Assembly: GCA_902528415.1 (NCBI GenBank)
Contig: CABZSR010000001.1
Location: forward strand, 114,633-178,632
Source of the DNA: an uncultured SAR116 cluster alpha proteobacterium
Lineage (GTDB): Bacteria; Pseudomonadota; Alphaproteobacteria; Puniceispirillales; Marisalimonadaceae
DNA: 64,000 nucleotides
Reading direction: 5' to 3'
Positions 49,515 to 56,725 of this stretch are shown piece by piece. Under the pieces are notes generated by a model. That model was not told the origin of the DNA. It ran no database searches and was given only the letters and a program-made list of their open reading frames with translations. A program made the translations under genes and the position numbers. How positions within the stretch are numbered: the stretch's first letter is position 1; every line of letters begins with the position of its first letter.

Positions 49515-50366
49515 TTAATGATTTAAAGTTGACGTTTCACCAGCAATGGTTGTTCTTACCATTAATCTTTTTTCTATTTTCCCTTTTATTGGCGTTGCTC
49601 TATGTAAAACAGCTCTGTTGTCCCACATTATTAAGTCATATGGTTTCCAAGAATGAGAATAAACAAAGCTTTCATTATCAACATATTGATAAATCTCTCT
49701 AAAAAGCTTTTTACTTTCAGGTTTTGGCATACCTTCGACAGAACTACAATGTGCGCCTAGGTAAAGAGATTTTCCGTGCTTATCATTATTTAATACTAAC
49801 TTTTGTTTAACAGGAGGAAGTGCTTTTTTTTCTTCAGGGGTAACTAAATTTGGATCTATTTTTGATCTTCCATGAGAATAGTCGTGCCAACAAACTTTAT
49901 CTTCAATTATTAATTTTAATTTTTCAGGTAATGAACTATAAACCGCTCTCATTGATAAAAACTCGGTATTACCACCTTTAGCCGGTATCATTTTGGCAGA
50001 AAGAATTGACATTTTTGAAGGAATAACTTTGAAAGAACTGTCACTGTGCCACTCTTGATTAGCTAAATTATTTAATCTTTGCCTATCAGTAGCAGGAACA
50101 ATGTTTCCATCTTCATCAAAGTTTCGAAGTATTATTAATTTTGAACCTGAGCCATCAGTGCCAGCTTTAGTTGTTTCTAAAGTACCAAAGTGCTGACTAA
50201 ATTTAATATGCTCGTCGTTTGTTATATTTTGATTTCTAATTACAACTACTGAAAATTCTGACAAAAGGTCAGAAATTTTACTCTTTATTTTTTTACTTAG
50301 ATCTACTTTTGTATCTAAACCTGTAATCTCAATACCAATTGATTTTCCAAGTTTCTTTGTAAACAT
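49515..50366 (-). CDS. TauD/TfdA-family Fe(II)/2-oxoglutarate dioxygenase
   Basis: Oxygenase that couples 2-oxoglutarate decarboxylation to substrate hydroxylation. The iron ligands are H107 and D109 (EWHSDSSF) and H255 (DNRAVLHRATP), with R267 for 2-oxoglutarate. Length 283 matches the family. Without taurine or sulfonate transport genes nearby I do not call it TauD. Cotranscribed with the GMC oxidoreductase, so both could act on one compound. Confidence 0.87.
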   Translation of the reverse strand: MFTKKLGKSIGIEITGLDTKVDLSKKIKSKISDLLSEFSVVVIRNQNITNDEHIKFSQHFGTLETTKAGTDGSGSKLIILRNFDEDGNIVPATDRQRLNNLANQEWHSDSSFKVIPSKMSILSAKMIPAKGGNTEFLSMRAVYSSLPEKLKLIIEDKVCWHDYSHGRSKIDPNLVTPEEKKALPPVKQKLVLNNDKHGKSLYLGAHCSSVEGMPKPESKKLFREIYQYVDNESFVYSHSWKPYDLIMWDNRAVLHRATPIKGKIEKRLMVRTTIAGETSTLNH

Positions 50367-50471
50367 ATATATCTCTTATTTTTAAATATATTTTTGTTTA
50401 ATCTTCATACAACAATATGTTAAAAATGAAATCTAGTTTGTAAATAAAAAATTTGAATATAATTAAAAACA

Positions 50472-51293
50472 ATGGATGAAACTTTAAATATTAATGATGA
50501 CATTAAATCCTTAAAGTTGGTGGTTTTAAAAGATAATCTTAAGCAAAACTGGAAACTTGATACTGATTTATGGAATGAGGAATTTCCTCATGACTTTAGA
50601 TTTGAAGATACATATTTACAATTAAGCTTTGTCCTACGAGATTTTAATATTGACGAGTTAAAGCATTTAATTTCAATAACAAATTTATTTGATGTAAAAA
50701 ACTATAGTCATGATATCTCAACTTTAATAAACAATTACATCAAAAGTTGTGTTGATTACCTTAACCACGAAATAGATGGAAAAACTGACGAATATTTTCA
50801 AAAATTTAATAATGACAATAATTGTTTTTCTTATGAAAAAAAAATCAAAAAATCTTTAACTAAGTACCAAGTTAATTATTCTTTATTCTTTTATGGAACT
50901 CTTAGATCTCTAGAAGTTCGCAAGGCTGTGATTGGAGAAAGTAGTGATAATCACAACATATCAATAGGTTATTTGTTAAAGCATAAAGTATTTAGAGTTA
51001 AAAATGCAAATTATCCTCTTATAAAATATACAAATAATCAAGTTGATGTTGTTAAAGGCTTGCTCATTAATAATATAACTTTTGAAGAATTAAAAAAATT
51101 GGATAGATTTGAGGGAAAGAATTACTTTAGGCAATTTGTAAAAGTTAATGTTGATCAAATTCATCATGATGCACAAATCTATATGCCCACTAAAAACATA
51201 GTATCAGAAGAACCTTGGGATTATGAAAAGTGGTACAAAAATGATATGAAAAATTTCTTTTTAGATGAATTTGACTTAAATGGAGTGAAATAA
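50472..51293 (+). CDS. GGCT-fold protein with extra N-terminal domain
   Basis: The C-terminal half (about 135-245) is a gamma-glutamylcyclotransferase/AIG2-like domain: FFYGTLRSLEVRKAV (YGTLR at 141-145) and KKLDRFEGKNYFRQFVKV with E214 as candidate catalytic residue. The first 130 residues form an acidic, helical domain with no motif I recognise (WNEEFPHDFRFEDTYLQLSFVLRDF). The family ranges from glutathione degradation to gamma-glutamylamine cyclotransferases, so the substrate is unknown. Transcribed alone between tauD-like (divergent) and the TerB/DnaJ gene (convergent). Confidence 0.75.
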   Translation: MDETLNINDDIKSLKLVVLKDNLKQNWKLDTDLWNEEFPHDFRFEDTYLQLSFVLRDFNIDELKHLISITNLFDVKNYSHDISTLINNYIKSCVDYLNHEIDGKTDEYFQKFNNDNNCFSYEKKIKKSLTKYQVNYSLFFYGTLRSLEVRKAVIGESSDNHNISIGYLLKHKVFRVKNANYPLIKYTNNQVDVVKGLLINNITFEELKKLDRFEGKNYFRQFVKVNVDQIHHDAQIYMPTKNIVSEEPWDYEKWYKNDMKNFFLDEFDLNGVK

Positions 51294-51316
51294 AATCTAA
51301 ATCAATCGTTAAATCT

Positions 51317-52042
51317 TCAGTTATTTTTAAGCTTTTGTACTTGATCCCAGGCAGCATTGATAGCCCTCATTTTATTCTTACTTTCATTAATAACTTCTAT
51401 AGGCACACCTTTACTAATCAACAAATCAGGATGATGTTCTTTAGATAGTTTTATATATTTTTTCCTAATTGTTTGAAGATCGTCAGTTGGTTGGCTTTCT
51501 AATACAATATAAGGATTAAGCTTATCAGATGACTTTCTAGATTCTTTGATACTTTCATACTGTTTTTGCGTTAAACCAAAGATATAAGCAATATTTGCAA
51601 TCATTGATTCTTCTTCAGTACTTACATGACCATCCGACTCAGCGATATAAAATAGAATATTTACAACCTCTTCTAAAACATTAATATTACCCCGAAAAAT
51701 TTCACTAATTTGTTTTGCATATGGTTCATAACCAGTGCTTTCATCTTTTGCCTTATTAAAAATCTTAGCCACTTGATCAATTTCACTATCCGGAATTTGC
51801 AACTTATCTTTAACAGCAATCAATTCTTCTTTACTAACTTGTCCGTCAGCCTTACTAAGCTTCGCTGAAAGAACTATGAGTGAAAGTGCAAAGATTTCTT
51901 GAGAATTTTGTTGTTTACCAAGAGTTTTAATAGAGCTTAATCTTGAAATTTTTCCACCTAAAAAAGACCCCAATAAAGCTCCAAACGGACCTCCAAAAGA
52001 AAAGCCAATAACACCACCTAATAAACTTCCCCAAATCGACAT
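51317..52042 (-). CDS. djlA: TerB plus J-domain protein (DjlA-like co-chaperone)
   Basis: 241 residues with three parts: a glycine-rich N-terminal hydrophobic stretch (LLGGVIGFSFGGPFGALLGSFLGG, 7-30), a TerB-like helical domain (about 50-165, ADGQVSKEE and ESDGHVSTEEE), and a C-terminal J domain with the essential HPD at 204-206. That order is the DjlA layout, a membrane-associated DnaK partner. No client can be named. Confidence 0.87.
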   Translation of the reverse strand: MSIWGSLLGGVIGFSFGGPFGALLGSFLGGKISRLSSIKTLGKQQNSQEIFALSLIVLSAKLSKADGQVSKEELIAVKDKLQIPDSEIDQVAKIFNKAKDESTGYEPYAKQISEIFRGNINVLEEVVNILFYIAESDGHVSTEEESMIANIAYIFGLTQKQYESIKESRKSSDKLNPYIVLESQPTDDLQTIRKKYIKLSKEHHPDLLISKGVPIEVINESKNKMRAINAAWDQVQKLKNN

Positions 52043-52149
52043 ATTTATTTCTCACAAATTTTTAATAAGTTAGATATTAATTATATTTATATAATAATAC
52101 TTTATATAAATAAAAAGCATTTAAACTCTTATTTAAATCTGAATTATAA

Positions 52150-53289
52150 TTACCAACCATTAGTTCTTGACCAATTGTCTATAATACTACTATTTTCTAA
52201 AACATTGTAATTTTCATAAGCAGCACAAGTTAAACATGCATGGTTTGGTAATATTCGAACTAGACTTCCAATAGGTAACTTATCAAACCAATCTGTGCTT
52301 TTTATCTTTATAGATCCATGTTCTTGATGTACTTCTGAAATATTAAGACCTTCAAAAGGTATTGCGGTATGTGGATTACAAATTAAACCATAACCTGCTT
52401 CTGGCATAAATTTATTTGCACTTATATCTTTTGACAATGCTAATGAACCTGCATCAATAATTATTCTTTTTCTTTGATGATTATGGCCTATGACACTTGC
52501 TAATACAGTTATTGCAATGTCTTCTATTTTACAAATTCCTTTAGAAGCTTGTGCTAAATCCCAGAACATATAAATACCTGCCCTAACTTCAGAAATACCA
52601 TCAAGGTTTGAAGCCAAAAACATTGTTGGTGTAGACCCTATGCTAATTATTTGAGACTTATTCTCAAAATTTAAAAATTTTTTTAAAGAGGCCATAGCCT
52701 CTTCGCGTTCAATGTTACTAATTGAAATAATTTCATTTTTGTCTTTGGTAGAATAACTATGTCCAGCGTGCGTTAAAACACCTAACAACTTTGTCTTGTG
52801 ATTTGGTTCAAAAACTCTAGATATTTCTCCAATCATTTCGTCTTGATAATCTAAACCACTTCTTCCCTCTCCGCAGTCAATTTCTATAAGAATTTCAAAA
52901 TTAGCATTATGCAATTTACTGTACTTTAGAATTTCTTGGGCAACATAAATTGAGTCTATAACTATACGAATAACGCAACTATATTTTTGTTGAATAAAAT
53001 TTAATCTTTTTAGTTTTTTAGGAATGATGCAAACAGCATATAAAATATCTTTAAAACCCGCACTGGCAAAATATTCCGCTTCGTTAAGAGTTGAAACTGT
53101 TATGGGTCCTTCCTGATTATTAAGTGCTATTTTGGCAATTTCAATGCTTTTTGGTGTTTTTACATGTGGTCTTAAAATAGTATTTAATTCAAGACATTTT
53201 TTTCTTGCGTTAAAACAATTTTTTTCTAGAAGAGATTTATCTAAAATCAAGCATGGTGTATCTAATTCTTCTAAATGTTGTATTATCAT
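52150..53289 (-). CDS. PLP-dependent D-amino acid enzyme (D-threonine aldolase / D-serine dehydratase-like)
   Basis: Fold-type III PLP enzyme of 379 residues in the DSD1/alanine racemase-like family. LDTPCLILDKSLLEKN begins the barrel, K44 in RPHVKTPKS is the PLP lysine, and the C-terminal NHACLTCAAY supplies the His/Cys metal site seen in D-serine dehydratase and D-threonine aldolase. EIDCGEGRSGL is also typical. Substrate (D-Thr, D-Ser, 3-hydroxyaspartate) is not decided by these motifs. Confidence 0.83.
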   Translation of the reverse strand: MIIQHLEELDTPCLILDKSLLEKNCFNARKKCLELNTILRPHVKTPKSIEIAKIALNNQEGPITVSTLNEAEYFASAGFKDILYAVCIIPKKLKRLNFIQQKYSCVIRIVIDSIYVAQEILKYSKLHNANFEILIEIDCGEGRSGLDYQDEMIGEISRVFEPNHKTKLLGVLTHAGHSYSTKDKNEIISISNIEREEAMASLKKFLNFENKSQIISIGSTPTMFLASNLDGISEVRAGIYMFWDLAQASKGICKIEDIAITVLASVIGHNHQRKRIIIDAGSLALSKDISANKFMPEAGYGLICNPHTAIPFEGLNISEVHQEHGSIKIKSTDWFDKLPIGSLVRILPNHACLTCAAYENYNVLENSSIIDNWSRTNGW

Positions 53290-53322
53290 TTTTAACTCGC
53301 TTTATTTCAATTTTCTAAATTG

Positions 53323-54483
53323 CTATTTCACTAAATCTATTAGTTTTTCCCACCAACTTTCAGAAACAATTAAATTTTCCATATCTATCACTTGACCTAT
53401 AATAGGGATTATTAAAGATATGTTTTGTTCTTTAGCTCTTTTTTCAATTTCAACTGGAGGATCAAACCAATTATGCATCGCAAGAGTAAACATTCCCCAA
53501 TGAATGGGTATGAGATTTTCTCCCTTAACATCTATAAAGCCCTTTATTACTTCATCTGGCATATTATGGACCGACCTCCAACGAGTATTATATTGTCCAC
53601 TATCCATGAAAACTAGTTCCAATGGACCATATTTTTGGCCAATCTCTCTATAATGTTTGGAATATCCTGAATCACCACTAAAATAAAAACTTCTTTTTCC
53701 TGACTTAACAACCCAAGATGCCCAAAGAGATTTTTGTGTTTCCACAAAACCTTTTCTTCCAGAAAAGTGTTGTGCAGGAGTACAAATGAAATTTATATCT
53801 TTAATTACTTTATTTTCCCACCAATCCATTTCTGTAATCCTAGAACTTGAAACACCCCATTTTTTTAAATGTGATCCAACACCTAAAGGCACAACAAATG
53901 AGACATCTTTATTTTTATTAAAGAACTTTATCGTATTCATATCTAAGTGATCATAATGATCGTGTGAAATTAATATGAAATCAATTTTTGGTAATTCCTT
54001 CATTTTAAAAACAGGTGGCTGATATCTTTTTATTAGCCAACTGAATGGGGAAGCTGATGACGAAAACACAGGATCAATTAAAATAATTTTATTATTTATA
54101 GACATTAAGATACTTGAATGACCTAACCAGGCGAATTTGATATTATTCTTACTTTTTATAAAATTTTCATTTAAAGAATTTTTATCTTCTGGCAAAAGTG
54201 TCTCTGGCTTTGTAATATTAGAATTAAAGAAAAAATTATTAGCCATGTTTTTTCTTGGGTTTGCCCAAAACCCACTATTTTTTTTCATGTCTTCAATAAT
54301 TTCAGAATTCTGGTTTAAGAACTTATCTTTTGGAATATTGTAGTTAGGAGATTTTTTCATTCTTAAATAATCATTATCTTTTGGAATTGATCCAAACTGA
54401 TCACAACTAGAAAGTTGAAAACTTATTAGTATTACGAATAAAATTAATATGAGTTTATTTTTAAAATTAATTAATTTCTTCAA
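53323..54483 (-). CDS. metallo-beta-lactamase-fold lipoprotein, NAPE-PLD/UlaG-like
   Basis: 386-residue hydrolase. The signal peptide ends in a lipobox (LSSC, C27) with aspartate at +2, which normally retains a lipoprotein in the inner membrane. The metal motif is SHDHYDHLD at 173-181; GHSSILMSINNKIILIDPVF precedes it, and YFSGDSGYSKHYREIG and PIHWGMFTLAMHNWFDPP follow, as in NAPE-hydrolysing phospholipase D relatives. Likely a phosphodiesterase on the periplasmic side, perhaps lipid-directed; this is inferred from the family. Confidence 0.82.
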   Translation of the reverse strand: MKKLINFKNKLILILFVILISFQLSSCDQFGSIPKDNDYLRMKKSPNYNIPKDKFLNQNSEIIEDMKKNSGFWANPRKNMANNFFFNSNITKPETLLPEDKNSLNENFIKSKNNIKFAWLGHSSILMSINNKIILIDPVFSSSASPFSWLIKRYQPPVFKMKELPKIDFILISHDHYDHLDMNTIKFFNKNKDVSFVVPLGVGSHLKKWGVSSSRITEMDWWENKVIKDINFICTPAQHFSGRKGFVETQKSLWASWVVKSGKRSFYFSGDSGYSKHYREIGQKYGPLELVFMDSGQYNTRWRSVHNMPDEVIKGFIDVKGENLIPIHWGMFTLAMHNWFDPPVEIEKRAKEQNISLIIPIIGQVIDMENLIVSESWWEKLIDLVK

Positions 54484-54498
54484 GATTTTTCCAACTAA

Positions 54499-56661
54499 TT
54501 ATTTTTGATCTAAACGGTTGATCCCGTCCCATATGTCGAGAGGCATCCCCCCTTTAATTATTTTTTGACATCGATTGATATAAATTTCTGTCACCTTATC
54601 ATATGGATTAATTTTATTAATTTTTAAAAATAATTTTAATGCTTTTTTAAAATTTTTTTGAAAGTAATCACTAACTGCCTCTTTGAAATCCTCTAAAGTA
54701 TCAATTTTTAAATGTTTTAATTTGTCTAAATCTGAATCAAAAATTTCAAATATTTTAACAGGTTTGTCTTTTCCTTTAACGGCCACAACATCTATAAATC
54801 TTATGTTAAATAAATCTTTATTAGTATTGTTGTAAGTTTCTTCAGAAATAATAATACCTACTTTGTAAATTTTGGTTAACCCCTCAAGTCTAGACGCTAA
54901 ATTTACAGCATCACTAATTACTGATCCTTCCATTCTATTGACATCACCTAATGTTCCTAACATCATTTCTCCAGTATTGATCCCAATACCTATATTAATT
55001 TTGTGTGTTTTATTTTTAAAAGATTTAGAATTATATTGCTTCAAGTATCTCTGCATTCCTATGGCTGCCTTAATAGAGTCATTGGCTGAACTTTTAAACA
55101 ATGCCATAACACCGTCACCCATAAATTTATCTATATAACCTTTATTTTCTCTAATTATTGGACTCATTTGATTTAAATATGAGTTCAAAAATGAAAAATT
55201 TTCTTTTGGAGTCATTTTTTCTGATATTGAAGTAAAAGATCTTATATCAGAAAATAATATACTCATTTCAACATTCACTTGGTCTCCTAATGAGACATCT
55301 AATATACTATCTTTACCAAGGTTTTTGAGTAATTGCTGTGGTACAAATCTTTGGTAAGCCTCTGTTAATTTTACTTGTTGTTGAAGAGCTAACAATTTCA
55401 TATCATTTAATTGCTGAGCAACAGCAAATCCAAAAGTAATAAACATACCAAGGAATAAAATTCCTACTGCAGAATTTATGATTAACCAAGTAATCCAATT
55501 GAAATCATAAAATAAATATGCCAAACCCGAAATTGGTGCCGATAAAAAAGGTAACGCGAAGGATATACATAAATATTTGGCGTAGGAGCTTCCTTTTTTC
55601 CAAAGTAAGAATGATATAACAGCAGAAGTTAGCAATAAAAATATAAAAGGGGCAAATAAATATTTTACTTTAACTAAGCCTGGTCCATTCATGTCAGGTG
55701 GATACAAATTTAAATCCAAATACATTATGCTCGGCCAAGATAAAGATGTATATAAATTTAAAAAAATCATAACAATATAAAATATTATAGTTGAAACAAA
55801 AATTTTATTAAAAACTGGAAAATTTACTTTTAAATTAAGCGATTGTCTAAAAAATTGAAGTAATAGTAAAAATAATAGGGATATTGAAGCCAAAGAAAAT
55901 TCACTTGCATAAAACCAGGAATTTATCCCAATAATTCTGCCAATAACTAAATTTGTAACGGACAGAAAAGAAATTTGAAAAAGGCTCAATGACAACCACA
56001 AATAGTTACCTTTCGAGACTAAAAAAATGAATAAATAATAAATAGCAAAAGTTATAGCTATTGCAAAAGTTGCTAAGTTTGCGGCAATTTTTACAAATTG
56101 ATGAGTCCTAATATTTTCCCATGAGCTAATAGTCATTCGGTGAAGACTATCTCTACCCATATAACGGTCAAATGGTTTTTTTCTAAAAAAACTATAAACT
56201 AGAGTGGTTTCATTAGGATTCATTGTGACTTTATAACTTGCTCTAACTCTTCCATCATCAATCCATCTATCATGTTTTTCATTCCAATATGGATACTCTA
56301 TAACTGTCTTATTATTTAGACTAAAAACTTTCTTTTCGTTATTATAATTAAAAGTGACTCCAATATTTTTCTTATTCGTATTATTTTGAACACTAAATCG
56401 AACCCAATAACCATCAACGAATGATTGATCATTCTCTAATTTTTTTTTCCAGTCTAATTTAGATAATTTTTCAAAAGGAGTGTTTTGATCAAAGCCTTCA
56501 ACAAATTCTAAATGTTTTGAGGGTATGGTTTCAAAATCGTCTGTATTAAGAATAAAAGTTATATTATCTTTATTGTCTACATTTGCGAACACATTTTCAA
56601 AACTAAAAAATAAAAAACCTAATAAATTTAATAAGGTATAAATTTTATTTTTGATTTTCAC
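54499..56661 (-). CDS. receptor-type adenylate/guanylate cyclase with 7TMR-DISM module
   Basis: 720 residues: signal peptide (to about 27), a periplasmic jelly-roll sensor (about 28-185, resembling the 7TMR-DISM extracellular domain), seven membrane helices (about 190-415), and a class III nucleotide cyclase domain (about 460-640). The cyclase has SILFSDIRSFTSISEKMTP with the metal aspartate, MGDGVMALF with the second, and DAVNLASRLEGL. The last 70 residues resemble a helical tail. Ligand is unknown; DISM domains often bind carbohydrates or organic compounds. It is followed closely by the MBL lipoprotein gene, so coupling is possible. Confidence 0.87.
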   Translation of the reverse strand: MKIKNKIYTLLNLLGFLFFSFENVFANVDNKDNITFILNTDDFETIPSKHLEFVEGFDQNTPFEKLSKLDWKKKLENDQSFVDGYWVRFSVQNNTNKKNIGVTFNYNNEKKVFSLNNKTVIEYPYWNEKHDRWIDDGRVRASYKVTMNPNETTLVYSFFRKKPFDRYMGRDSLHRMTISSWENIRTHQFVKIAANLATFAIAITFAIYYLFIFLVSKGNYLWLSLSLFQISFLSVTNLVIGRIIGINSWFYASEFSLASISLLFLLLLQFFRQSLNLKVNFPVFNKIFVSTIIFYIVMIFLNLYTSLSWPSIMYLDLNLYPPDMNGPGLVKVKYLFAPFIFLLLTSAVISFLLWKKGSSYAKYLCISFALPFLSAPISGLAYLFYDFNWITWLIINSAVGILFLGMFITFGFAVAQQLNDMKLLALQQQVKLTEAYQRFVPQQLLKNLGKDSILDVSLGDQVNVEMSILFSDIRSFTSISEKMTPKENFSFLNSYLNQMSPIIRENKGYIDKFMGDGVMALFKSSANDSIKAAIGMQRYLKQYNSKSFKNKTHKINIGIGINTGEMMLGTLGDVNRMEGSVISDAVNLASRLEGLTKIYKVGIIISEETYNNTNKDLFNIRFIDVVAVKGKDKPVKIFEIFDSDLDKLKHLKIDTLEDFKEAVSDYFQKNFKKALKLFLKINKINPYDKVTEIYINRCQKIIKGGMPLDIWDGINRLDQK

Positions 56662-56725
56662 CTACTGACCAATCAAGTTATTTTGTAATTTAACTTATGA
56701 GTTAGCTCTAATATTTTCAATTAAA

